From: Haploplasma axanthum
Lineage (GTDB): Bacteria; Bacillota_I; Bacilli_A; Acholeplasmatales; Acholeplasmataceae
Direction: 5' to 3'
Assembly (NCBI RefSeq): GCF_900660745.1
Contig: NZ_LR215048.1
Location: 1,819,100-1,883,099, forward strand
DNA length: 64,000 nucleotides
Position numbers and translations under genes: made by a program. The notes under the pieces are model-generated. The model searched no databases, had not been told where the DNA came from, and saw nothing but the letters and a program-made list of their open reading frames with translations. Below are positions 9,352 to 20,100 of this stretch, one piece after another; within the stretch, counting starts at the first letter, position 1, and every line of letters starts with the position of its first letter.

Positions 9352-11367
9352 TTAACTCTTTATTTGTGCACGATATATATTAGCATATACAGAATCATTA
9401 GCAAGCAACTCTTGATGAGTTCCTTCCTCTACTTTTAGTCCCTTTTGTAACACAATTATTTTATTTGCACTTTTAATTGTTGATAATCTATGAGCTATAA
9501 CAATCAAAGTTCTTCCTTTTTTAACTTTTTCTAATGCATTTTGAATCATTGTTTCTGTTTCAGTATCAATGTTAGCCGTCGCCTCATCCATAATCAAAAT
9601 TCTTGGATTATGAGCAATTACTCTAGCAAATGATATAATTTGGCGTTCACCAATACTCATATTTTTACCACCACGAGTCATTTCTTCATGTATTCCATTT
9701 GGAAGTTTATTTAATAATGATTCACCACCAACAGACTTTAAAATCTCAATTGCTTCTTCATCACTAATATCAGCACCAAATTTAATATTGTCTGCTAGTG
9801 TACCTGTAAATAACATTGGATCTTGTAAAATAATTCCAATATCTTTTCGATATGATCGTTTTGAGTTTGTTGTTATATCAATATCATCAATAAGAATTCT
9901 TCCGCTATCATATGTCTTAAAATCATAGAATCTAAGTAATAGATTCATTAATGTTGATTTACCACTTCCGGTATGTCCAACAATTCCTACCATGCTATTT
10001 TCTTTTATATCAAATGAAACACCCTTTAAGACTGGTTGTCCTTCAACATAAGAAAACCAAACATCATCAAACTTAATATTTCCATTAACTCTTGGAAGAA
10101 TTTCAAATGAATCATCTTCTTGTTCACCATCAATTACTTTAAAAATTCTTTCTGTTCTTACTAGTGAGTGTTGTAGATTACCTATTTCTCTAAATAGAAC
10201 ACCTACTGGTTCAATTATTCCTGTTAAATAAGTATTATAAGCATAAATTGTTCCTGCTGTTACTGTAAATCCTACAACTGTCAAATATCCATTACCAAAA
10301 TAGAAAACAATTAATGCTGTAACTAATGATCCAATTAATCTAATCATATTCCATCCTAAAGATAGATGAAGTCTAGTTTCTTTTAATTGTTCATTCATAT
10401 AACTTCTTGATAAATCGTTAAATTTACCAATTGTTTCTTCCTCATAGTTGAAAATTTGGAGAATACTTACACCATTGATTATTTCGTTTAATTGAGCAGT
10501 AATTAACGATCCTTGCTCATTAACTTTTTCAGCAATTGAGTTTAAATTTCTAACAAAGTATTTAAGCCATATGTATACAAGTGGGAAAATTATAAAACTG
10601 ATAAGTGCTAAATTCTTATCAAGATAAAACATCCCAATATAAGCAAAAACAATTGACATAGAAGCGTTTAATAAAAGATTCATTAATGTTGAAAATAATC
10701 CCATCATTCCACCAACATCATTAATAACTCTATTAGCAATCTTTCCTGCTGGTTCTTCTTCAAAATATTTCATCGGCATTCTTTGAAGCGATGTTACGGC
10801 ATCAATTCTCGCATCTTTTACTATATTAACATTAAGTCTAGCTGTTGAAATTCTTTGAATATATGTAAATAAGATTTGCATAAATAATCTAACTGCTAAA
10901 ATAATTACTAAGACCATTAATGGATTAACCACTGGTTCATAGAATAATCTTACTTCTTTACTAGTCAAAAGCTTTGAATCATATGTAACAACACTTCCAC
11001 TTTGACTCTTAAAAGTTATTTTAGAGCCATTATCAATAATTTCTTTATTACCTCTAACATATTCTTCACTAATTAAATCATCAATAAAATAATATTTACC
11101 TTTACTAATAACTACCATTATTCCATTAGTACTTTCATCGTCTTGTGAATAGTATTTATTATTATATAGAACAGCACCATCTTTATTTTCATTTATTTCA
11201 TACCAAGGTTTTTCAATAGCCACCAAATAATCATCCATGATTGCTTTTACAATTAATGGTGATGCTAGATTTAAAACTTGAACTGTAATCATTGCGAGGA
11301 TTGCAAATGTTAATAATGCTTTATATTTTCTAATATAACGCCAAACTTTTTTAATTGTTTTAAACAT
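9352..11367 (-). CDS. heterodimeric ABC exporter subunit (YheH/BmrD-like)
   Basis: Full-length ABC exporter half: membrane domain with six helices, then an ATPase domain. Walker A is GHTGSGKST, the signature position reads MSIGERQ and Walker B is ILIMDEATANIDTETE with the catalytic Glu present. An extra soluble segment of about 90 residues (about 45-135) sits between helix 1 and helix 2. Such an insertion is known in the BmrD/YheH partner of heterodimeric multidrug exporters. At 671 residues it is longer than its partner because of this. It lies 12 bp after the partner gene. Substrate is unknown; multidrug or lipid export is likely by family. Confidence 0.9.
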   Translation of the reverse strand: MFKTIKKVWRYIRKYKALLTFAILAMITVQVLNLASPLIVKAIMDDYLVAIEKPWYEINENKDGAVLYNNKYYSQDDESTNGIMVVISKGKYYFIDDLISEEYVRGNKEIIDNGSKITFKSQSGSVVTYDSKLLTSKEVRLFYEPVVNPLMVLVIILAVRLFMQILFTYIQRISTARLNVNIVKDARIDAVTSLQRMPMKYFEEEPAGKIANRVINDVGGMMGLFSTLMNLLLNASMSIVFAYIGMFYLDKNLALISFIIFPLVYIWLKYFVRNLNSIAEKVNEQGSLITAQLNEIINGVSILQIFNYEEETIGKFNDLSRSYMNEQLKETRLHLSLGWNMIRLIGSLVTALIVFYFGNGYLTVVGFTVTAGTIYAYNTYLTGIIEPVGVLFREIGNLQHSLVRTERIFKVIDGEQEDDSFEILPRVNGNIKFDDVWFSYVEGQPVLKGVSFDIKENSMVGIVGHTGSGKSTLMNLLLRFYDFKTYDSGRILIDDIDITTNSKRSYRKDIGIILQDPMLFTGTLADNIKFGADISDEEAIEILKSVGGESLLNKLPNGIHEEMTRGGKNMSIGERQIISFARVIAHNPRILIMDEATANIDTETETMIQNALEKVKKGRTLIVIAHRLSTIKSANKIIVLQKGLKVEEGTHQELLANDSVYANIYRAQIKS

Positions 11368-11379
11368 TGTTATTCCCCC

Positions 11380-13113
11380 TTAAATCATTGTTATCTGGTT
11401 AATATATTGTTCTTTATACCAACCATCTTCTTTTAATAACTCTTCGTGTGTTCCACGTTGAGTAATTCGACCATTTTCTAAAACTAAAATAATGTCAGCA
11501 TCTCTTACTGCACTAAATCTATGTGCAATAATAATATTAGTTTTATCTCTTCTAAATCTCTTTAAATCATTAATAATATTATCCTCTGTTTTAGCATCAA
11601 CAGCAGATAATGAATCATCTAAAATTAGAATTTCAGGATCTTTAATTAACGCTCTGGCAATTGAAAGTCTTTGTTTTTGTCCACCAGATAATGTTGATCC
11701 GGATTCACCAACCATTGTATGTAATCCACGTTCTAAAAATTCTAAATCTTTTTTAAAGTCCGCAATTTTAACTGCTTTGTCTAATGCTTCAACAGTTGCT
11801 TTTGGACCACCAACTCTAATATTATCAACAACTTCACGTTTAAAAATTGTATGTGCTTGTGGTACATATCCAACTAAATTTCTAACTTCATCAATGCGAT
11901 ATTCTTTAATATTACTATCATCAATATAAATATCACCATCACTAACATTAAACTCTCTTAACAATTGTCTAATTAATGTTGATTTACCTGCACCAGTTGG
12001 TCCAACAATCCCAATTGTTTGACCTTTCTTAATTTCAAAATTGATGTTTTTAATAACCGGTTTACTATCAAAAGGATATTTAAATGTTACATTTTCAAAT
12101 CTTATAACATTGAAATCAATAATATGTTTAGAATCATCAGTATTAATCACTTCTGTTTTTTCATTTAAAATCTCATCATATCGATCAAGAGAAATCGTTG
12201 CATTGTTAATTTGCGTGAAAATTGTTGACATAGCAATAATTGGACCATAAAGCATTCCAATATATGAAACAAATGTTACCAAGTCTCCTAAACTAATTTC
12301 GCTATTAATAATATAATAAACACCAAAAGCAAACGCTAAAACATATGCAATACCATAAATAACTTCAAACAATGGAGCAAACCAGTTTTCATAGTTAACA
12401 ATATATCCCCATGAATTTATATCGTTCATGATTGCTTCTTTTTGTTTCTTTAAATCATTATTTTCTTCACCATATGCTCTAATTGTTTTTTGACCTTCAA
12501 CAGATTCTAAAACAACTTCTGTCATCTTTGCATATATTTCACGATGTCTTAAAACATATTTTCTTTTACGATGGCGTATCATATTAAGAATTGTTAATCC
12601 AATTGGCATAATAGTAACAGAAATTAATGTCAGTTTCCAACTTATTGTAACAATCATTAATACAAGTGTAATTATTATTAAACCAAAGTTAAAAATAATT
12701 CCTTCAAAAAGATTCGTAGCAGCAACAGTAATTGCCTCTAAGTCACTTGTTACACGATTAATTAAATCACCTTTTTCATATTTAGAATAAAAACTTAGAT
12801 CCATTTGGAACAAATGTCTTAAATATTTATCTCTAAGTTCGAAAGATAGTTTTTGAGCCAACTTACTGATTTGATAATTATAAATAAAACTCATAAAGTA
12901 TCTGATTAACGGTATTAATCCAAGTGCTCCCACTAAATAAAGTAAAGTTGCACTTGTTAATTCTCCTGAAACGATTGTATCAATCGCTTGACCTAAAAAA
13001 TAAGCAGGCATTAGAGATAATACTGCTAACAAAATAAGCATTATAAGTAATAAAAGATATGTCTTCCACTCTTTTTTCATAAACCATTTAATTTTCAAAA
13101 ATATGTTTTTCAT
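11380..13113 (-). CDS. heterodimeric ABC exporter subunit (YheI/BmrC-like)
   Basis: Partner ABC exporter half, 577 residues from the chosen ATG at 13113 (GGTGAT ribosome site). An upstream in-frame start at 13185 would add 24 residues but has no ribosome site. Six membrane helices are followed by an ATPase domain with Walker A GPTGAGKST and a canonical LSGGQKQR signature. Walker B is ILILDDSLSAVDAKTE, where Asp replaces the catalytic Glu. This subunit therefore supplies the degenerate ATP site and the downstream subunit the active one, the pattern of LmrCD/BmrCD-type transporters. Confidence 0.9.
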   Translation of the reverse strand: MKNIFLKIKWFMKKEWKTYLLLLIMLILLAVLSLMPAYFLGQAIDTIVSGELTSATLLYLVGALGLIPLIRYFMSFIYNYQISKLAQKLSFELRDKYLRHLFQMDLSFYSKYEKGDLINRVTSDLEAITVAATNLFEGIIFNFGLIIITLVLMIVTISWKLTLISVTIMPIGLTILNMIRHRKRKYVLRHREIYAKMTEVVLESVEGQKTIRAYGEENNDLKKQKEAIMNDINSWGYIVNYENWFAPLFEVIYGIAYVLAFAFGVYYIINSEISLGDLVTFVSYIGMLYGPIIAMSTIFTQINNATISLDRYDEILNEKTEVINTDDSKHIIDFNVIRFENVTFKYPFDSKPVIKNINFEIKKGQTIGIVGPTGAGKSTLIRQLLREFNVSDGDIYIDDSNIKEYRIDEVRNLVGYVPQAHTIFKREVVDNIRVGGPKATVEALDKAVKIADFKKDLEFLERGLHTMVGESGSTLSGGQKQRLSIARALIKDPEILILDDSLSAVDAKTEDNIINDLKRFRRDKTNIIIAHRFSAVRDADIILVLENGRITQRGTHEELLKEDGWYKEQYINQITMI

Positions 13114-13263
13114 TATATCACCATCGCTATATTTATATATATAATTATAAAACAAGTTTAACATTTTTTTACATTTAATGAACATAAAAACATTAACTTT
13201 AGTTGTTTTATCACTATATTATAGATTGAACATCAAAATGTTTAATTTTTATGACTTAAACTC

Positions 13264-13292
13264 TAAAAAAAGATACAAAAAAATGTATCTTT
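13264..13292 (-). terminator. terminator after the 187-residue membrane protein gene
   Basis: Minus-strand hairpin AAAGATACA/TGTATCTTT (9 bp, A/T loop) followed by a T run. The remaining 13114-13324 sequence is AT-rich leader of the exporter operon; I see no clear promoter pair in it. Confidence 0.8.
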
Positions 13293-13324
13293 TCAAATCA
13301 CTAAAACTTAGTTATCATAAATAT

Positions 13325-13888
13325 TTATTCAGTCTTACTAACAATTTTTTTATTAACAAGTAATCCTTTCAAAAAGAAATAGATTGCTATTAGGATAAGA
13401 CCTGCCACAATAATAATATTAATATACTTATCTAATAAATTACCTCCAACAATTGCTCCACCTAAAAATAATAAAACCAAATATAAGAAAAATAATAAAC
13501 TACTTGTTTTCTCATTAAAGTTTCCTAGAATTAAATATGTTGCTGCATGGAATGCTACTACAAGACCAATCCATAGAGATGGAGTACCTAGATTACTTCC
13601 AAAGTCTTTATTAATACCTGGAATAATAAAACCAATAGTTGAAGCAGCAATTACAATAATTAATTCAATTATAAACAACCATTCATAATTATACTTCTTA
13701 CTTTTTAAAATAGGAATAATCGTTAAACAGCCAACGGTTATTAATATTCCACCTGTAACTATCTTCTTTAAGTTTAATCCAAAGACATCATCTGCAAAAT
13801 CAAAGATAAATGCAATTCCAAGTGCTAAGAATAATCCTGCAATGATCCAATAAATAACTTTTAATACTTTATGATTTTTTTCTTTCAT
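13325..13888 (-). CDS. small polytopic membrane protein, unknown function
   Basis: The 187-residue protein is almost all membrane: six hydrophobic helices (about 10-30, 41-60, 68-90, 103-120, 128-148, 153-173) with short basic loops and a Lys-rich tail. The ATG at 13888 has a strong GGGAGG ribosome site. I do not recognise the family. It lies upstream of the exporter operon but is separated by its own terminator, so a shared function is not implied. Confidence 0.75.
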   Translation of the reverse strand: MKEKNHKVLKVIYWIIAGLFLALGIAFIFDFADDVFGLNLKKIVTGGILITVGCLTIIPILKSKKYNYEWLFIIELIIVIAASTIGFIIPGINKDFGSNLGTPSLWIGLVVAFHAATYLILGNFNEKTSSLLFFLYLVLLFLGGAIVGGNLLDKYINIIIVAGLILIAIYFFLKGLLVNKKIVSKTE

Positions 13889-14035
13889 AGTAATTCCTCC
13901 CTTAATATATTTTATAATATAACTTTTTTTGTTTTAGATACCTTTTATGTTCTAAAATGCTAGTTTAATGTAATGAATGACAAAAAACAGTTATTAACAT
14001 TAACCAAACTTAAAAAAGCAAACATATTTTTGCAT

Positions 14036-14075
14036 CAAAAAAGAAGGATTTCTATAATTTCAGATATCCTTCTTT
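14036..14075 (-). terminator. terminator after giant lipoprotein gene
   Basis: Minus-strand hairpin AAAGAAGGAT/ATCCTTCTTT (10 bp) with loop sequence about 16 nt long, followed by TTTTTTG. It lies about 95 bp past the stop. The rest of 13889-14170 is AT-rich with nothing else recognised. Confidence 0.85.
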
Positions 14076-14170
14076 CGAATTTACATATTTAATACCCCAG
14101 TTATTTTAAAGTTATCTTTTAAAAAACATATTTTTCTAAATATTATTAATATTTTAAGTCACACTTTTAA

Positions 14171-17100
14171 TCAATTTAATAACTCAAATATTTCTTTAAA
14201 TATATCTGATTTATCTAAATTACCAATTCGTACTAGTTCATAATATAACTCAAATATATTTTCATCTTCATTTACAACTAGATAGTTAACTAATTCTTGA
14301 TATGTCATACTTCTTATATTGTTTTTCTCATTTTGTGAGTATATTCCCTCACCAGCATAAATATATCCTGTAGTTTCTACACCGAATTTTCTAATATTTT
14401 TTTCATCTTTTACTGGTACTTCATAATAAAAATCTACATACTCTCCATAAACTAGTTCGGTTCCTGTTACAAAATTTGTTTTAATATCATATTTATTCGT
14501 ATAAACTGATTTCTTAAGTTTAGCTTCTTTAACTTCAACTTTACTATTAAGTGAAAAATCAATAGCAATGTAATCAATACCATAATTAATTACTCCAGGC
14601 ATAACTAATCTAACAACAATGTATTCATCACTTACATTACTTAAATCAAGTTCGATAATTTGATTTTCATCCAAATATGTCTTTGGTTGTATACTACCTT
14701 GTTTAATCCAAGTTCCATTAACTTTTAACTGTATTTCCAATTCAAGTGTTTCAAAAATATTATTCAAAGAAATCTTTGAATCATTATTCTTGTTAAATAA
14801 TTGATCCATTAACCAAAGATTATCAATAGACCCAAGTGATGATGTAACATCATTAAACATCTTCATTGATTTTCCTAATTCCCTAGCTGATATTATTAAT
14901 TTTGCGAATGAATTATACTCACTTCTTTTAAACATTGCATCATAATATATTAAACCTAAATTTTGTTCAGATTTAAGTGCATAATTACCATCTTTTACCA
15001 ATACATTTTCAATCATTGAATTGTTATTTTCATCAACAAAACTTATGGGCTTTGTATAATTCTTTATAGTTTGAACATTACCGTTTATATCAAATACTAC
15101 ATCTAGTATATCTTCATCACTATAGTCAAAAACATATAAAACAGTATCTTTTAAAGTTGTAACAGAAGTACCTTCTTCTACAACTCTAATTATATATTCA
15201 CCATTTACTTCTTCTAAATATCTTAAACTACCATAAGTTGTACCTTCTATACTTTCTAGCATTGAGAATGGAAATGGTTCATGTTCAAATATCACATTAC
15301 CATTTGAGTCTACACTGTATAAGAATGGCGATTCTCCAGATGATTTAGTAACTTTAACTTCTTGCCTATATTCAGCATCATCAATTATTACTCTTACATT
15401 ATAGTTTTCTCCGCTTGCCTCTTCAACAGAATAACTTGCTATTGCTATACCAGAACTATCGGTATTTACTGTAAATTCCCATCCAATAGAATCAATAATA
15501 AATTTTACATTTGTATTGTTAATTGCTATACCATTCACATCACGGACAAGTGCATAAATATTAAGATCCAACTTACTTCCTTCTTTAATTATCGTAGGAT
15601 TACTATAAATACTTACTAAATTAGTATTTTCTTCAGACCAATAACTAACTGTTCTGGAATTAACATTTGCTCCACTACCAGTTCCCATAACATAATTAAT
15701 TGTGTATTCTGTCTTAGCATTATCTTTTATATCTATTATTCCATTTTCTTGTTTATTTACTCTTCCTGCAATTCCACCTTCAACATTTAATCTCCCCTTT
15801 AAATTTAATTCCGCTATAGTCGAATTATTGAAATCAAATTTTGGAGCCATTCGATATCTATTATATACAGCTGTATCTCCGTATTTAGTATATGCGTTTG
15901 TTCCATCCAAAATATATTGGTATGGATTAAAAATTGTTAATCTTCCACTAGTAGAGATATTAAGTTCTGCATTTTCTTCAACAGTTATTGTTGCTCCGGG
16001 CAATAATGATACATAAGAATTTATCTGTAGAACACTTCCACTTTTAAGATTAAAATGCCACTTACCATCAAATGGCATATCTTTTCCAGAACTAGAAGCA
16101 GTAATACCACCAACTTTAACCACAGCATTATTTAATTCTGCATTACCATAAAGAGATAAAGTTATTTCACCATTTAATGAATTATATTTTTTCTCAACAA
16201 ATCCTTCGTTTATTTTAATTAAGCTTGTTGAACTAGTTCCAATAATTTCTAATTCAGCAAAATTAAAACTACTACTCATATATAAAAGAACAGAGACTCT
16301 ATATATAGAACCACTTTTTATATTCATTTTACTTTCAATGTTATTAACAGTAAATTGATCGAAAGGAAAAACATCACTTTGTACATTAAAAGTTGCACTT
16401 CCTCCTCTAAATGATTGTATAAACATTGTTTCAAGCACTTTTGCTCCATTCTCTATGTTTATTTCTCCATCACCATAAATAAAACCAATTACGTTAAGTT
16501 GCCCATTTTTTAAGACGTTAAGAGAACTTTCATTTTCTAATCTAACCATTGAATAGTTTGCCCCAGTTACAAACCCCATAAATCTAGTGCTTGCATGTGA
16601 TCTTTGAGCATTTACTGTGAAAGTGCCAATTACTTCTATATTAATTCCACTTGTCACATTAAGTTTTACATACCCAGCATTTCTATTTATTGCTGCAGCA
16701 GTATTTGTCTCATTTAATGTAGTTATTAATTCTGCATTAAATGGCAACAACAATGTAACACCTTGTTTAACTTGAAATGTTGTTTTACCATATACTTCAT
16801 TTGCAATATTCTCTTTAGAAAATGATGTGTTAAATCTCACAAAAATAACATCGCCACTCTTAGCTATATTAATTGCATCTTCAATTGTCATATACTTATC
16901 AGTATTTCCTATTGTTACTGATTGATACTTAATAACTACTCTTCCTGAAAAATCATCATATAGTTCACTTTTTGCTATAACATCAAAAACAAATGTTGTT
17001 GCACCATCAGCTAAATTAACTGTAGTTATTTTTTTTCCTGTTGAATCTTTATACTCAAAAGTATAATTACTTGAAATATCATTTGACCCAAAGACAATAG

Positions 17101-20100
17101 GAATCAAGCCAATAGATTCAGTTTTAATAGTACTATTGTTATATACTCTATTAACAACATAATAATTATCATTTAATTCCTCACCAATAAAGATTACATC
17201 TTCATATAAAGCTCTTACTTCTATGTTTTCTGTTACTGAAATAAATTCTTTATCCCAACCTATATGTTTGAATCCCCTTCTAAATGTAAGAGCGGGTGCA
17301 TTTGCATTTAATCCATAATCAACTATTTGTTCCTTCAATTTAGTTTCATCATAATCAATAAACTTTACTATATATTTGTTTATTTCATATACTGCAAATA
17401 TTTCTGTTTCTTCAGTTATATTAGTAAAATCTTTATTCCAACTAACAAATGTGTACCCCAATCTATTTGGTTCTTCAGGTGCTATTGCTGATTTTCCGTA
17501 TTCTACTTCTTCACTTTTTAATGTTACATTATTATAGTCAATAAATACTACTTCATACTTATTTCTTATTTCACTATATACTGCTTTATATGTTGTATTT
17601 TCTAGTACTTCAGTTAAGTCTTTATCCCATTCTAAAAAACTATATGTAAACTCTTGTGTTCTAAATCTTGTTGGCTCATCTTTTGGATATACCACTATTT
17701 CTCCGTGTTCTACTTCAACCTCAACTAGTAATTTGTCATCATGATCTATGAATCTCACCACATATTTGTTTATCTCATATATTGTTTTTACTTCTATATT
17801 TTTTGTTATTCTTGAAAACTCCACACTCCAGCCTTTAAATGTATATCCTATTCTTGTCGGATTTTCTGGTGCAATCGCTGATTCACCATACTCTACTTCT
17901 TCACTCTTAATTATTTGATTATTATAGTCTAAGAATTTTACTTCGTATTTATAGATAAGAAAAACCGCTGTTATACTTTTATCACCATATACTATCCTAT
18001 CTCTTCTTACTGGATTTGTATCGCCATCGCTCCAATGTGAAAAAAAGTACCCCTCATTTGGAACAGCAGTAACTTCTTCCCCTAATGTTCCTTCAACTAG
18101 AATTTGGTTTGTTAAACCAACAATACTTCCATTACCGGTAACCCCATATACAAGAGAAAACTCCTTTGATAAAGGAGTTATTTCAAATCTTATTGTTCCA
18201 TTTAATTTAATTTCTACACTTTCATAATCAACCAATGCTGTATATGTAATATTAATCGGTTCTCCATTTTCAAGAAATTCTTGAGGACTAATATCTTCTA
18301 ATATTGCACCCGCCAATTCACTTGCAGTTATTGTTTGTAAATTAAAAGTTTTATCTTTAATAGTTATTGTACTATTTATACCAACATTTTCTCTTAATGC
18401 ATTAATTAATGATTCTGCAGCTAATTGTACCAAATTAATATCTACACCTTCATTAAAATTAACATTGATATCTTCATTTGATAATTCAACATTTGCTGCT
18501 GTTATCTGATTAAGTAAATCATTAAATCTCGTTAAAAACTCTGTTTTTGTTCCAACTTCAAAAGCTACAAACCATATTTGATCTTTACCAAATGGTTTAA
18601 ATGAGTTTAATTGTAATCCTTCAACTAAATCATCACCTATTTCACCTACTTTATCAATCCATACAGCAGGTAATACAGCAGATTCAAATTTGATTATTCC
18701 ATCAACAGTAAGTTTAGGTAATCTTGAACCAGTCTTCCCTTTAGATACTTCTATACCTCCCCAAATATTATTTTCAAGTACTATGTTTCTTATAGTTACT
18801 TCTGAACTATTAACTAAAATCCCACCCTTTGATGAGTTTAAAACTGATACAGTATCAATAACTACATTAACTCTATTAAATATTTGGATTCCAAAGCCAT
18901 GTTTATATGAATCAACTATTAAATCTTTTAATATTACATCATTTGATTGAACAATTATTCCATGATTAAAGCTAGGATTCGTATCTTGAATCGCATTAGA
19001 AAAATCTAATGCATGTCCCTTTCCATCAATTGTTAACTTTCTGTTTATTTTCAAGGATTCAGTTACTTCAAATCCATTTAGCAAATTTATTCTTACAATA
19101 TTCTCATTTCTAAGAGCATTTAATAATTCATTTTGATTTGCTACATTTGCTTCAGTGATAAGTTCATGCTTTGCTACTAAAACAACATTTTTTGTTAATG
19201 GTTGGCCAAAATCAAATAATTCATCTGTTTCTTCGTCAAACCATCCTAAAAATTCGTATCCATCCTTGTTACCTTTTGTACTACCAGTTATCAAAGATTG
19301 ATTATCTTTTTGTCCTCTATATTCAACTATAACATTATCAACTTTAAATGTTGCATAATATCTCTGAGGCATTGTCTCAACAGCATAGTATAGTACATCA
19401 TTGATAATATATACTACTCCATATTCACCTATAATTGTGCTTCCAACCCAAGTTCCTACTACATCTTCTCTAATATATTCTGTTAAATCTCTCCAACTTC
19501 CATTTATTCTATCTAACCATTTTGTTCCTTTACCTTCAACATTATTTCCATTCACTTTTAACATATATTGATAAAAATATTGGCTTTGTGTTAATGATCT
19601 ACCATGGTTGTTCGTATATTCAAAAGTTGCAGTTACTACTAAACCATCTAGATTAATACTTGCATCATAAAATTTACTTTCATATTCTTTATCGTAAGTT
19701 AATTCATTTGACTCAAGTGGAACCCAAACCAAATCATTATTAGATAATTTTATTTGATATTCAACAATATTATCAACAATTCTAATTTCTCCGGTTAATT
19801 CAGCAGTAACACTAACAATCGGTTCTACAAACCATCTTTGTTCTCTATTATTAGAAACTGTTTTTTCAACTTGCTTTAAATTTGAACCTACAACCCATTC
19901 ATCATTTGTTAGTTTACCATCAATCCAAATGATAGCCTCAGCATCACTAGTTCCTTTAATGTAAGTTATTGTTCCCTCAACAGTTAATTTAGGTGTTACA
20001 GTTCCAGTTTTTCCTTCTGATACTTCAATACCACCCCATACATTATTTTGAAGTGTTACATTTTTAACCATTACTTCAGAACTATTAACTAAAATTCCAC

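Noticed and set aside
13178..13363. 61-codon plus-strand frame between ABC exporter and membrane protein genes
   Set aside because: Contains a terminator stem and low-complexity AT sequence; no ribosome site.
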